Below are positions 49,565 to 58,031 of a DNA stretch of 64,000 bases, one piece after another. Source of the stretch: Paracoccaceae bacterium. GTDB taxonomy: Bacteria > Pseudomonadota > Alphaproteobacteria > Rhodobacterales > Rhodobacteraceae. Numbering within the stretch: the stretch's first letter is position 1; every line of letters starts with the position of its first letter. Below the pieces are notes generated by a model. It did not search any database. It was not told the DNA's origin and saw only the letters and a list, made by a program, of their open reading frames with translations. Where the stretch lies: NCBI GenBank assembly GCA_027489355.1, contig JAIXZY010000039.1, forward strand, positions 1-64,000. Reading direction: 5' to 3'. Both the position numbers and the translations under genes were made by a program.

Positions 49565-49641
49565 GCCTCCGGCGGGAGTATTTGGGAAAAGAGCAAGGTG
49601 CCTGCGGATTTGCTCTTTTTGAAAATACTCCCGCCGGAGGC
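49565..49641. repeat. Large inverted repeat between edd and eda
   Basis: Arms 49565-49596 and 49610-49641 are nearly complementary. Each combines GCCTCCGGCGGGAGTATTT with an AAAGAGCAA/TTGCTCTTT segment. The embedded T-run makes it look like an intrinsic terminator. A partial relative (TTGCTCTTTT through AAATACTC) is at 61894. Confidence 0.75.
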
Positions 49642-49667
49642 CGCCACGGCTGGGTTCGGCGCGGCGG

Positions 49668-51473
49668 TCACAGAACCAGCGCGCCGCCGGTGTCTGCGGA
49701 CCCGGCATGGCGGCGGAAGGCGGCGAAAAGCTCGCGGCCGATCCCGTGTTCGTTGGCGGAAAGGTCGGCGACCACCGGCGGGCGACTGTCGAAATCGGCA
49801 GCAAGGACAGTCAGCGTTCCCGCCACTGCGTCCAGCCGGACGATATCGCCATCGCGCAGGCGCGCCAGCGGCCCGCCCGCTGCCGCCTCGGGCGCGACAT
49901 GGATCGCCGCCGGGACCTTGCCCGAGGCGCCAGACATTCGCCCGTCCGTCACCAGCGCCACCTTGAGCCCCCGGTCCTGCAGGACCGACAGCGTCGGGGT
50001 CAGCGAATGCAGCTCGGGCATCCCGTTCGCCTGCGGCCCCTGGAAGCGGACGACGACCACGGTGTCCGACGTGAACTCTCCGGCCCGGAAGGCGGCCTTC
50101 ACCGCGTCCTGGCTGTGGAACACCCGTGCCGGGGCCTCGATCACATGCCGCTCGGGCGCCACCGCCGAGACCTTGATCACCCCGCGCCCGAGGGTGCCGG
50201 TCAGCAGTTTCAGCCCGCCCGAGGCCGCAAAGGGCTCGGAGGCCGGGCGCACCACCTTGTCATTCAGGCTCGCCTTCGGCCCGTCGCGCCAGGTCAGGCG
50301 GCCCTCGGTCAGCACCGGCTCCTGCCGGTAGGCGGCCAGTCCGTCGCCCGCCACCGTCTTGGCATCGGGGTGCAGCAGGCCCGCGTCCAGAAGCTGCGAG
50401 ATCAGGAACTGCAGGCCACCGGCCGCATGGAAATGGTTCACGTCGGCAAGCCCGTTGGGATAGACCTTGGCCATCAGCGGCACGGCCTCGCTGAGGTCGG
50501 CGAAGTCCTGCAGGTCCAGGAGCACGCCCGAGGCGCGCGCCATCGCGGGCAGGTGCAAAACCAGGTTGGTGGATCCCCCCGTCGCCATCAACCCGACGAT
50601 CCCGTTCACATAGGCGCGTTCGTCCAGGATCTCGCCCACCGGGCGGAAGTCGTTCCCAAGCGCCGTGATCGCCGCCGCGCGCTCCACCGCCGCCACGGTC
50701 AGCGCGTCGCGGAGCGGCGTGCCGGGGTTCACGAAGCTGGCGCCCGGCAGATGCAGGCCCATGACCTCCATCAGCATCTGGTTGGTGTTGGCCGTGCCGT
50801 AGAAGGTGCAGGTGCCCGGCCCGTGATAGCTGGCCATCTCGGCCGCCATCAGCTCCTCGCGCGTCGCGCGGCCCTCGGCATAGGCATTGCGCACGCGCGA
50901 CTTCTCGTCGTTCGGGATGCCGCTGGTCATCGGGCCCGCGGGCACAAAGACCGCGGGGAGATGCCCGAAGGTCGCCGCCGCCATGATCAGTCCGGGGACA
51001 ATCTTGTCGCAGACGCCAAGATATACCGCCGCGTCGAAACAGTTGTGGCTCAGGGCCACCCCGGCCGCCAGCGCGATCACATCGCGCGAGAAAAGCGACA
51101 GCTCCATCCCGGGCTGGCCCTGCGTGACCCCGTCGCACATCGCGGGAACGCCACCCGCGACCTGAACCGTCACACCTGCCTTGGCCGCCGCCGCGCGGAT
51201 CAGGTCCGGGTAGCGCTCGAAGGGCTGGTGCGCGGACAGCATGTCGTTGTAGGCCGTCACGATCCCCAGGTTCGGCACCTTGGCATCGGCCAGCGCCGCC
51301 TTGTCCGCGCCCATCGCCGCATAGGCATGGGCCTGGTTGCCGCAGCTCAGATGCGCGCGGACCGGACCCATCGACACGGCCTTCGCCATCCTCTCCAGGT
51401 ACAGCCCGCGAGAGGCCTCGGAACGGGCGCGGATGCGGTCGGTGACGCGGTCGATGGTCGGATGCAATGTCAT
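49668..51473 (-). CDS. edd: Phosphogluconate dehydratase
   Basis: A 601-residue iron-sulfur dehydratase of the IlvD/Edd family that converts 6-phosphogluconate to KDPG. Cluster cysteines are expected in [32 protein letters not shown] and [11 protein letters not shown]; all are present. The C-terminal [20 protein letters not shown] is the second family signature. I start it at ATG 51473 ([14 protein letters not shown]); a 13-residue upstream extension has no ribosome site. A GTTAGCGCTAAC operator lies 45-56 bp upstream. Confidence 0.95.
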   Translation of the reverse strand: MTLHPTIDRVTDRIRARSEASRGLYLERMAKAVSMGPVRAHLSCGNQAHAYAAMGADKAALADAKVPNLGIVTAYNDMLSAHQPFERYPDLIRAAAAKAGVTVQVAGGVPAMCDGVTQGQPGMELSLFSRDVIALAAGVALSHNCFDAAVYLGVCDKIVPGLIMAAATFGHLPAVFVPAGPMTSGIPNDEKSRVRNAYAEGRATREELMAAEMASYHGPGTCTFYGTANTNQMLMEVMGLHLPGASFVNPGTPLRDALTVAAVERAAAITALGNDFRPVGEILDERAYVNGIVGLMATGGSTNLVLHLPAMARASGVLLDLQDFADLSEAVPLMAKVYPNGLADVNHFHAAGGLQFLISQLLDAGLLHPDAKTVAGDGLAAYRQEPVLTEGRLTWRDGPKASLNDKVVRPASEPFAASGGLKLLTGTLGRGVIKVSAVAPERHVIEAPARVFHSQDAVKAAFRAGEFTSDTVVVVRFQGPQANGMPELHSLTPTLSVLQDRGLKVALVTDGRMSGASGKVPAAIHVAPEAAAGGPLARLRDGDIVRLDAVAGTLTVLAADFDSRPPVVADLSANEHGIGRELFAAFRRHAGSADTGGALVL

Positions 51474-51517
51474 GGCGGATCCTGCGGCAAGCCTTCCCGG
51501 TGCCTTTACCATTGGCC

Positions 51518-51529
51518 GTTAGCGCTAAC
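51518..51529. promoter_or_regulatory. LacI-type operator upstream of edd
   Basis: GTTAGCGCTAAC is a perfect 12-bp palindrome with a central CG step, the form recognised by many LacI-family repressors. It is correctly placed to control edd. No LacI gene is in the window. Between here and 51740 no gene is supported. Confidence 0.6.
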
Positions 51530-51740
51530 AACCCCGTTCTCGCGACTCGTCGCGCGAACCTGATCCACAGCGTCAGAAGGCAGCTCAGTCTAATCGGGCT
51601 GCGGCAGAATCCAACCACCCAATCTTTCGACCGGACCATGCGTTGCGTCCCGCGACCGACGGGCAACCGCTCAAGCAACCTTCCGGGCGGGCGCGAAAGC
51701 GGCTATGGGGCGTGGGAAGCGCCGTCCGAAGGGGAGAGCC

Positions 51741-52958
51741 ATGTCGGAACATGAAGGTCAGGGCTGGGGACGCCCCGTCGTGCGGCTGAAGCCCAAGGCC
51801 GAGGCGCGGGCGATCCGCCACGGCTTTCCCTGGGTCTATGCCGATGAACTGGTGACCGACCGGCGGACGCAAGGGCTGACACCGGGCACGCTGGCCGTGC
51901 TTGAAGATGGCGAACGGCGGCCGCTCGGCCTTGTCACCGTGAACGTCCGCTCGAAGATCATCGCGCGGATGCTGGACCGCGACCCCGAGGCAGAGGTGGA
52001 CGAGGCCTGGTTCGCCGACCGGCTGACGCGCGCGCTGGGGCACCGGGCGCGGCTCTATGCCCAGCCCTTCTACCGGCTGGTCCATGCCGAATCCGACGGA
52101 TTGCCCGGCGTGGTCATCGACCGGTTCGGGGATGTGGCGGTGGTCCAGCCCAACGCCGCCTGGGCCGAGGCGCAGCTGCCCGCGCTGGTCGCAGCCCTGA
52201 CCGCGGTGAAGGGCGTGGGCACGGTGATCAAGAACGGCTCGGGCCGGGCGCGAGGGCTGGAGGGCTTGGCCGAGGAGATGACCGTGCTCCACGGGACTGC
52301 TACGGCCGCACCGATCCCGGTGCCGATGAACGGCGCGACCTACATGGCCGACCTGATGGGAGGGCAGAAGACCGGCCTCTTCTTCGACCAGCGCGAGAAC
52401 CATGCCTTTGCCGCCCGTCTGGCGCGCGGCGCGCGGGTGCTGGACGTCTTTTCGCATGTGGGCGGCTTTGCCCTGGCAGCCCTGGCCGGGGGCGGGGCGC
52501 AGGCTCTGGCCGTCGACGCCTCGGCCGCGGCGCTGGCGCTGGCGGGGCAGGGGGCCGAGACGTCGGGCTTCGCCGGCCGCTTTTCCACCCGGCAGGGCGA
52601 CGCCTTCGAGGTGCTCGAGGCGCTTGGCGCGGAAGGCGCGCGCTTCGACCTGGTGATCTGCGACCCGCCCGCCTTCGCGCCGTCGAAACCCGCCCTTGAG
52701 GCGGGCCTGCGCGCCTACGAACGCATCGCACGTCTTGCCGCGCCGCTGGTGGCGCCAGGGGGTTACCTGGTGCTCTGCTCCTGCAGCCATGCCGCGGACC
52801 TGCACGCCTTCCGCAACGCCAGCGCCCGCGGGATCGGGCGGGGCGGGCGGCGTGGGCAGATCATCCACACGGGTTTTGCCGGGCCGGACCATCCGGTGCT
52901 GCCGCAGCTTGCGGAAAGTTCGTATCTGAAGGCGCTGGCCTTCCGGCTGGACGGGTAG
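51741..52958 (+). CDS. Class I SAM-dependent rRNA methyltransferase (RlmI-like)
   Basis: A 405-residue enzyme with an N-terminal PUA domain (VVRLKPKAEARAIRHGFPWVY) and a Rossmann methyltransferase domain. GLFFDQRENHAFAARLARGA and VLDVFSHVGGFALAAL form the SAM site near residue 235, and CDPPAFAPSKPAL is motif IV. In E. coli RlmI makes m5C1962 in 23S rRNA. AAGGGGAG precedes ATG 51741. The catalytic Cys of m5C enzymes may be in VLCSCSHA near 346. Its TAG stop is part of a dispersed palindrome. Confidence 0.9.
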   Translation: MSEHEGQGWGRPVVRLKPKAEARAIRHGFPWVYADELVTDRRTQGLTPGTLAVLEDGERRPLGLVTVNVRSKIIARMLDRDPEAEVDEAWFADRLTRALGHRARLYAQPFYRLVHAESDGLPGVVIDRFGDVAVVQPNAAWAEAQLPALVAALTAVKGVGTVIKNGSGRARGLEGLAEEMTVLHGTATAAPIPVPMNGATYMADLMGGQKTGLFFDQRENHAFAARLARGARVLDVFSHVGGFALAALAGGGAQALAVDASAAALALAGQGAETSGFAGRFSTRQGDAFEVLEALGAEGARFDLVICDPPAFAPSKPALEAGLRAYERIARLAAPLVAPGGYLVLCSCSHAADLHAFRNASARGIGRGGRRGQIIHTGFAGPDHPVLPQLAESSYLKALAFRLDG

Positions 52959-52982
52959 GGTGGGCAATACTGCCCACCCTAC
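52955..52982. repeat. 28-bp palindrome at the rlmI-PIN junction, copy 4
   Basis: GTAGGGTGGGCA and TGCCCACCCTAC arms around four bases, near-identical to copy 3. It contains the stop of the rlmI-like gene and the only evident start (GTG 52960) of the PIN gene. Confidence 0.75.
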
Positions 52983-53556
52983 GCCCGCGCGGGGCGCGCC
53001 GAAGGCCGTCCTCGACGCCTGCGTTCTTTACCCCACCATCCTGCGCGAAATCCTGCAGGGCGCGGCTGAGGCCGGGCTCTTTCAAGCGGTTTTCTCGGAC
53101 CGCATCCTGCGCGAATGGGTGCTGGCGACGGCCAAGCTCGGCCCCGCCGCCCCCGCCATCGCCGAGGGCGAGGCCGCCACGCTGCGCGCGACCTTCCCAC
53201 GCGGACTGATCCGCGAACACCCCGAGATCGAGGCGCGCCTTCTGCTGCCCGACCCGAACGACCGCCACGTCCTGGCTACCGCCATCGCCAGCGGCGCCGA
53301 CGCCATCGTCACCTTCAACGCCCAGGACTTTCCCGGCCATGTCCTTGCCGCCGAGAGCGTCACGCGCCGCGACCCGGACGGGTTTCTGTGGGAGATGCAC
53401 TCCCGCCACCCCGAGGCGATGGCGCGCATCGTCGAAGCCGTGCGGGCGAAGGCCGAGGCGATCTCGGGCCAGCCGCAACCCCTGAAGGCGCTTCTGAAAC
53501 GCGCGCGGCTTTACCGGCTGGGCAAGGCGCTCGGCATCCAGGCCCAAATTCCTTAA
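52960..53556 (+). CDS. PIN domain protein (start codon inside a dispersed repeat)
   Basis: A 198-residue putative ribonuclease. The PIN core begins PKAVLDACVLYPTILREILQ with the first acidic residue, ILREWVLAT supplies a mid-domain block, LLLPDPNDRHVLATAIASGADAIVTFN holds the acidic cluster and NAQDFP is the final PIN motif. A C-terminal extension follows (about 140-198). Between the preceding stop and the conserved domain the only ordinary start in frame is GTG 52960, inside the repeat. Its TAA stop lies in another palindrome. No antitoxin is adjacent, so it need not be a toxin. Confidence 0.8.
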   Translation: MGNTAHPTPARGAPKAVLDACVLYPTILREILQGAAEAGLFQAVFSDRILREWVLATAKLGPAAPAIAEGEAATLRATFPRGLIREHPEIEARLLLPDPNDRHVLATAIASGADAIVTFNAQDFPGHVLAAESVTRRDPDGFLWEMHSRHPEAMARIVEAVRAKAEAISGQPQPLKALLKRARLYRLGKALGIQAQIP

Positions 53557-53592
53557 GCAAGGAATTTGCCAAATTTCTTGCTTAAGAAATTT
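53546..53592. repeat. Two tandem AAATT-centred palindromes
   Basis: 53546-53567 and 53571-53592 are each 22-bp dyads with nine-base arms (AAATTCCTT/AAGGAATTT and AAATTTCTT/AAGAAATTT), three bases apart and similar in sequence. The PIN stop is inside the first. The M48 stop follows at 53598, so they may end both convergent genes. Confidence 0.75.
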
Positions 53593-53597
53593 GCCCC

Positions 53598-54284
53598 TCA
53601 CCCCACCCAGCGCGCTTCATTGGCCTCAATCGCCGCGATGCGCTCCTCGGTCTGCGGGTGGCTCAGAAGCCAGGCCGGCACCCCCTGGCCCGCATTCCGG
53701 GTCAGCGGCCCCAGCTTGCGGAACAGCGACTTCTGCGGCCCCGTCCCGATGCCGGTCTTGATCAGAAGCGCGCTGGCATAGGCATCCGCCTCGAACTCGT
53801 CCCGCCGGCTGAGCCGCGCCATCAGCGCCGAGGCGATCAGGTTGGCGATCCAGATCCCGACGATCGGCAGCACGCGGTTCAGCACGGCCGACAGCATCAC
53901 GAAGACCGCGTTCTGCCCGGTGAAGTCGATCATCCGCCGCCGCATGTGCCCCATCGCGACATGGCCCAGCTCATGCGCGATCACGCTGGCCAGCTCCTGA
54001 TCCGTCACCGCGCCCCGCGCCCGCTGGTCCAGGAAGCCGCGCGTCAGGTAGATCCGGCCGTCCGGCGAGGCGAGGCCGTTCACCGGCTCGACCTCGAAGA
54101 CCCGGACCTCGATCCGCTCGACCCCCAGCGCCGCCGCCATCCGGTCGGCCAGCCGCTGCAACTCGGCGTCGCGCAGGGGGACCGACTTCTCCTCCAGCAC
54201 CTTCTTCGTCCGCCAGACCGAAAGCTGCATCATCAGGACGGCATAGCCGACCGCCAGCAGAAGCGAGAGGAGAAGGGCGCTCAT
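53598..54284 (-). CDS. M48 family zinc metallopeptidase
   Basis: A 228-residue membrane-linked protease. An N-terminal helix (SALLLSLLLAVGYAVLMMQL) precedes a domain with the zinc motif HELGH at about 115-119 in ASVIAHELGHVAMGHM. A second helix pair follows near 145-170 (VFVMLSAVLNRVLPIVGIWI). The third ligand is Glu in SRRDEFEADAYAS, and the C-terminal SHPQTEERIAAIEA is typical. It resembles HtpX/Oma1-like quality-control proteases but lacks the full HtpX topology. ATG 54284 is chosen; the longer frame overlaps dedA. Confidence 0.88.
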   Translation of the reverse strand: MSALLLSLLLAVGYAVLMMQLSVWRTKKVLEEKSVPLRDAELQRLADRMAAALGVERIEVRVFEVEPVNGLASPDGRIYLTRGFLDQRARGAVTDQELASVIAHELGHVAMGHMRRRMIDFTGQNAVFVMLSAVLNRVLPIVGIWIANLIASALMARLSRRDEFEADAYASALLIKTGIGTGPQKSLFRKLGPLTRNAGQGVPAWLLSHPQTEERIAAIEANEARWVG

Positions 54285-54315
54285 GCCCGGGATATAGGCC
54301 GGAGCCCCGCCCGGT

Positions 54316-54909
54316 TCAAACCCCCGTCCGGGGGCCGCTGAAACGCCAGTAGCCCAAGGCCACCGCCGCCCCAAGCCCGCCCACCATGCCAAGGACGGAC
54401 CCCAGCATGTCGCTTGCCGCCTGGATGTTGCCGGCAAAGCCATAGCCCGTGCCCACGTATAGCCCCGCCCAGACCGCCTCGCCCGCCACGCCCGCCGCCG
54501 TGAAGCGCGCCCAGCCGTAGCCCGTACTGCCCGCCAGCAGGTTCACCCAGGGCCCCAGCGGGCTGACCAGCCAGCGCGAGAGGAAGACCGCCAGAACGCC
54601 CTGCCGGTCCATCAGCGCGTCCGCCCGCGCCAGCAGCCGGTCCCGGCCCGGATCGGCCCGCAGCCGCGTCAGCAAGGACAGCCCCAAGCCGCGCCCCGAC
54701 CAGTAACCCAGCTGGTCCCCCGCCACCGCTCCGGCCGCCGCGGCACCGAAGGCCTGCCACAGGTCCAGGTCCCCGGCGGCCGCGAAACCTCCGGCCGTCA
54801 GCATCAGGATCGAGGCGGGCAGGGGCAGGGCGAGGCAGGACAGGAACGTCGTCGCCGCCAGGATCAGAAGCCCGTACTGCGGCACCAGGCCCAGCAGGAC
54901 CTCGGTCAT
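54316..54909 (-). CDS. DedA family inner membrane protein
   Basis: A 197-residue polytopic protein. The N-terminal hydrophobic hairpin (LLILAATTFLSCLALPLPAS) is followed by GAAAAGAVAGDQLGYWSGRG, the G-x-x-x-G-D-x-x-x-Y motif characteristic of DedA/VTT proteins. FLSRWLVSPLGPWVNLLAGS then follows, with the conserved Arg, Pro and Gly residues. Family members act as lipid scramblases or support proton-motive force and polymyxin tolerance. Its start overlaps the stop of the upstream membrane-protein gene by 4 nt. Confidence 0.9.
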   Translation of the reverse strand: MTEVLLGLVPQYGLLILAATTFLSCLALPLPASILMLTAGGFAAAGDLDLWQAFGAAAAGAVAGDQLGYWSGRGLGLSLLTRLRADPGRDRLLARADALMDRQGVLAVFLSRWLVSPLGPWVNLLAGSTGYGWARFTAAGVAGEAVWAGLYVGTGYGFAGNIQAASDMLGSVLGMVGGLGAAVALGYWRFSGPRTGV

Positions 54910-55253
54910 TGCGACCCCGCCCGCATGCCAGCCAGGGCCGCCTCGACCTCGGCGATCACCTCATCGACCGGCACGCCCCGATCCGCTGCGATCTCGGCCA
55001 GCGTCTGCGGCTGCCCCTTCACCTGGGGCTGCGGCAGTCCCGCCGCCACGTCCAGCTCCCGCGGCTCGACCCCCCAGGAACGGGCCACATAGCCCACCGT
55101 CATCCAGCCCTGCACCGGCATCTCGCGGTGCGTGGACCAGTAGACCGTGTAAAAGACCAGCCGCCCCGCAAAGAACAGCGTCACCGCGCAGGCCAGCACG
55201 AAGGCCGAGGTCAGCCGGGGCCGCGCCCGCCAGGCGCTGAAAAGCCGTTTCAT
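54906..55253 (-). CDS. Membrane-anchored protein of unknown function in the VWA-DedA operon
   Basis: A 115-residue protein. One N-terminal helix (LTSAFVLACAVTLFFAGRLVFYTVYW) is followed by a periplasmic or cytoplasmic domain with MPVQGWMTVGYVARSWGVEP and TLAEIAADRGVPVDEVIAEVEAALA. It is a plausible conserved Rhodobacterales protein; no named family was recognised. ATG 55253 overlaps the VWA stop (4 nt), and its own stop overlaps dedA, so four genes from the VWA gene to M48 probably form one operon. Confidence 0.75.
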   Translation of the reverse strand: MKRLFSAWRARPRLTSAFVLACAVTLFFAGRLVFYTVYWSTHREMPVQGWMTVGYVARSWGVEPRELDVAAGLPQPQVKGQPQTLAEIAADRGVPVDEVIAEVEAALAGMRAGSQ

Positions 55254-56431
55254 CGCAGCTCTCTCACCCCGCGCGCCAGACCGTCCAGCGTCATCGGCAC
55301 CATCCGGTCCTCGAAGATCTCTCGGATCAGGGCGGTCGAGCGGGTGTAGCCCCATGCGCGTTCCTCGACCGGGTTGATCCACAGGTGATGCGGCCATTGC
55401 GCGCGCAGCCGGCGCAGCCAGACCTCGCCCGCCTCAGGGTTCCAGTGTTCGTTCGCCCCGCCGGGATGGGTGATCTCATAGGGCGACATCGCCGCGTCCC
55501 CCACCAGGATCAGCCGCCAGTCCGGCCCGTAAGTGCGGATCACCTCCCAGGTCGGCGTCTGGTGGTCCCAGCGGCGTCGGTTGTCGCGCCACAGACCCTC
55601 GTAGACGCAGTTGTGGAAGTAGAAGACCTCCAGATGCCGGAACTCGGCCCTGGCGGCGGTGAACAGCTCTTCCATCACCCGCACATGCGGGTCCATCGAC
55701 CCGCCGATGTCCAGAAGCAGCAGCACCTTGACCGCGTTGCGCCGTTCCGGCCGGGTCTGCACGTCCAGCCAGCCTTGCGCGGCCGTTGCCCGGATCGTGC
55801 CGTCCAGGTCCAGCTCCTGGTCCGCCCCTTCGCGCGCCCAGCGGCGCAGCCGGCGCAGGGCAAGCTTCATGGTCCGCGTGCCGATCTCGGCGTCCCCGTC
55901 CAGGTTGCGGAACTCACGCCGGTCCCAGACCTTGACCGCGCGCTGGTGGCGGCTTTGATCCTGCCCGATCCGCACGCCTTCGGGGTTGTAGCCATAGGCC
56001 CCGAAGGGCGAGGTCCCGGCCGTGCCGATCCACTTCGACCCGCCCTGGTGGCGGCCCTTCTGTTCGGCCAGCCGCTGCCGCAAGGTCTCCATCAGCTTGT
56101 CGAACCCGCCCAGGGCCTGGATCGCCGCGCGTTCCTCGGCCGACAAATGGCGCTCGGCCAGCTTTTCCAGCCAGTCGCGCGGCAGGTTCAGCGCCTCCAG
56201 CACCTGTTCGACCGTCACGCCCTCAAGGCCCGCGAAGGCGCGGGCAAAGGCGCGGTCGAAGCGGTCGATGTGGCGCTCGTCCTTGACCAGCGTCAGCCGG
56301 GCAAGGTGATAGAACCCCTCCACGTCATAGATCACCAGCCCCGCCGCCAGAGCTTCGAGAAAGCTCAGGAATTCGCGCAGGGAAACCGGCACCCCCTCTT
56401 CCCGCAAGGTCTGGAAGAACGGCAGGAACAC
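55250..56431 (-). CDS. VWA domain (CoxE-like) protein
   Basis: A 393-residue cytoplasmic protein. The N-terminal helical region (VPVSLREFLSFLEALAAGLV) is typical of CoxE-like partners of MoxR ATPases. The von Willebrand A domain begins near 225 with VLLLLDIGGSMDPHVRVMEE, where the metal-site DxSxS is changed to DxGxS. RLILVGDAAMSPYEI holds a downstream metal-site Thr/Asp-like segment. MoxR-VWA pairs act as chaperones inserting cofactors or assembling complexes. The likely MoxR partner is at 59177, about 2.7 kb upstream on the same strand. Confidence 0.88.
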   Translation of the reverse strand: MFLPFFQTLREEGVPVSLREFLSFLEALAAGLVIYDVEGFYHLARLTLVKDERHIDRFDRAFARAFAGLEGVTVEQVLEALNLPRDWLEKLAERHLSAEERAAIQALGGFDKLMETLRQRLAEQKGRHQGGSKWIGTAGTSPFGAYGYNPEGVRIGQDQSRHQRAVKVWDRREFRNLDGDAEIGTRTMKLALRRLRRWAREGADQELDLDGTIRATAAQGWLDVQTRPERRNAVKVLLLLDIGGSMDPHVRVMEELFTAARAEFRHLEVFYFHNCVYEGLWRDNRRRWDHQTPTWEVIRTYGPDWRLILVGDAAMSPYEITHPGGANEHWNPEAGEVWLRRLRAQWPHHLWINPVEERAWGYTRSTALIREIFEDRMVPMTLDGLARGVRELR

Positions 56432-56441
56432 GGCTCAACCC

Positions 56442-56509
56442 CCGATTTCGTCGAAGAAATCGGACCGGAGCCTTCGAAGGCTCCGCAGCGGAATTTTCGA
56501 AGATTCCGC
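56442..56509. repeat. Array of three adjacent TCGAA-centred palindromes
   Basis: Dyads at 56442-56463 (CCGATTTC...GAAATCGG), 56466-56485 (perfect 20-mer with TTCGAA centre) and 56488-56509 (one mismatched pair). They fill most of the gap between the two-helix miniprotein stop and the VWA start, in a transcribed strand. Units have similar length and centre but different arms. Confidence 0.7.
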
Positions 56510-56523
56510 CCCGCGCCCGGCCA

Positions 56524-56694
56524 TCAGACGCGCAGCATCCTGTCGAGGTAGATGGTCACGAACAGCCCCATCAACGCGAAGATCAGCCCGTGCACGAAAG
56601 CGTACTGCAGGATGTCCGCCATCTTGCCACCCCGCGCCCGGGCCCTGAGACCCCCGCCGATCGCCCCCAGAAGAAAGCCGCCGATCACGAACAT
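56524..56694 (-). CDS. Two-helix membrane miniprotein
   Basis: A 56-residue frame: MFVIGGFLLGAIGGGLRARA, a basic Gly-rich turn (RGGK), then ADILQYAFVHGLIFALMGLFV and TIYLDRMLRV. It has two hydrophobic segments with a positively charged cytoplasmic loop, giving N-out/C-out topology by the positive-inside rule. Pattern and length recall small conserved membrane proteins of Rhodobacterales, sometimes mislabelled apolipoprotein acyltransferase. An internal ATG (56622) would give only the second helix. It lies between the DUF2927 lipoprotein and the VWA gene on the same strand. Confidence 0.65.
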   Translation of the reverse strand: MFVIGGFLLGAIGGGLRARARGGKMADILQYAFVHGLIFALMGLFVTIYLDRMLRV

Positions 56695-56723
56695 GCTGCC
56701 CCATTTCCGGGGCCGTCCGCCCC

Positions 56724-58031
56724 TCAGCCCGCGCGCCCCGCCACGGCGGCGATGTCGCGCATCCGGGCCTGGACCACCTTGTCAGGGCCGAAGCCATAGC
56801 GTGCGTAGGGCGCACTGTCCATGCGCAGCGCCGCCGCAGCCTGCGGGTTGCCAAGCGCGTCCATCGCCTCGGCCTTGATCAGCATCAGCGTCGCCAGAAG
56901 GGCTGCGTTCTCGTGCCGGCGCACGACCGGAATGGCGCGGTCGGCCAGCCGTGCGGCCTCGTCGGGCAGGCCCCCGGCCAGCGCCATCGCGGCCATCTGC
57001 ATGTCGACATGCGCCAGTTGCAGCTCGCCCCCCGGCAGGCGGGCATAGATCGCCGCGGCCTGATCGAAAGCCTCCATCGCGCGGCCGGGGTCGGTTCCCG
57101 CCGCCAGCCGCCCGACGGCGAACCAGCTGAAGGCCGTCCGGCTGTCGCCCCAGCCCGAGGCCAGCGCGATCCCCAGCGCCCGTTCTGCCGCCGCCCTGCG
57201 AGAGGCGACCGAACCACTGCGTCCCAGTGCCGTCTCGATTGCCCGCGTCCAGTCTGGGGAAGCACCGCCCGTGGCCGCCGAGGTGCCCAGCTGCGCCGCA
57301 ACCTCTTCGCGGCTCATGCCGCTGGCCAGCGCGGGCGAATAGGTCAGCCGCAGGATATCCATGTCGAAGCCGGTCAGCACCGAATGGAAGTTGTCGTCGT
57401 TGAACACGCTGTCCGGCAGGCGATACAGGTCGTTCAGCGGCCCCAGCGCCTGCGCCAGTTCCTCGTGCAGGCAGTCGCGGATTTCCTGCGGGCTGGTGTC
57501 GGCGGGGATGAAGATCGCCGCCCGCTCGCGCCGGGTGACCTCCGCCCAGTCCACGGCGTCCGAGTTGCGCTGCCGGCGATACTCGGCCAGAGAGCTGACA
57601 TTCGGCACCACGAAGCAGGCCGCGGTCGGCGCCAGTCGCCGCAACGCCGCGCGCGAGGTGAACTCGACCGTGATGGTGGCCGCGCCGGTCGTGGGACGGA
57701 TGTCGATCCCGGCCTCGCCTTGCAGTCGGCCGATCAGCTCGCCCAGATCGCGCGACGCGGTCGCCGGAACGCTGCCCGTCATCGCCACGGTGACCGGTCC
57801 CTCGAACCGGCTGAAGGTGGCAAGGCCGCGGCCGCTTTCCATCGCGAAGGTCAGGTCCATGAAGTCGCGCGCAAGGGTCGATCCCGCAGCCGGTGCGGCG
57901 GCCAGCCGCAGTCCTCCGGGCGCGCCAAAGCCGACCCCGACCTCTGCCGGAGGGCGGTTCTTCGACACCTGCGCCGGCGGAGCGCAGGCAGAGACCACGC
58001 AGAACGCAGCAAGAAGCAGGGGCAGGCGCAT
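56724..58031 (-). CDS. DUF2927 domain lipoprotein
   Basis: A 435-residue exported protein. The leader MRLPLLLAAFCVVSAC ends in a lipobox with Cys16, so it is probably a lipoprotein. Residues 60-280 match the DUF2927 pattern: RDFMDLTFAMESGRGLATFS, and IRDCLHEELAQALGPLNDLY with an HEExxQ-like segment that may be metallopeptidase-derived. The C-terminal part (about 290-430) is made of TPR-like helical repeats (RAMEAFDQAAAIYARLPGGE, ALLATLMLIKAEAMDALGNP). Function unknown; envelope location inferred. Confidence 0.82.
   Translation of the reverse strand: MRLPLLLAAFCVVSACAPPAQVSKNRPPAEVGVGFGAPGGLRLAAAPAAGSTLARDFMDLTFAMESGRGLATFSRFEGPVTVAMTGSVPATASRDLGELIGRLQGEAGIDIRPTTGAATITVEFTSRAALRRLAPTAACFVVPNVSSLAEYRRQRNSDAVDWAEVTRRERAAIFIPADTSPQEIRDCLHEELAQALGPLNDLYRLPDSVFNDDNFHSVLTGFDMDILRLTYSPALASGMSREEVAAQLGTSAATGGASPDWTRAIETALGRSGSVASRRAAAERALGIALASGWGDSRTAFSWFAVGRLAAGTDPGRAMEAFDQAAAIYARLPGGELQLAHVDMQMAAMALAGGLPDEAARLADRAIPVVRRHENAALLATLMLIKAEAMDALGNPQAAAALRMDSAPYARYGFGPDKVVQARMRDIAAVAGRAG

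Noticed and set aside
51467-51754. Small plus-strand ORF between edd and the rlmI-like gene
   Set aside because: It overlaps the edd start, the operator and the next gene start, and has no convincing initiation site.
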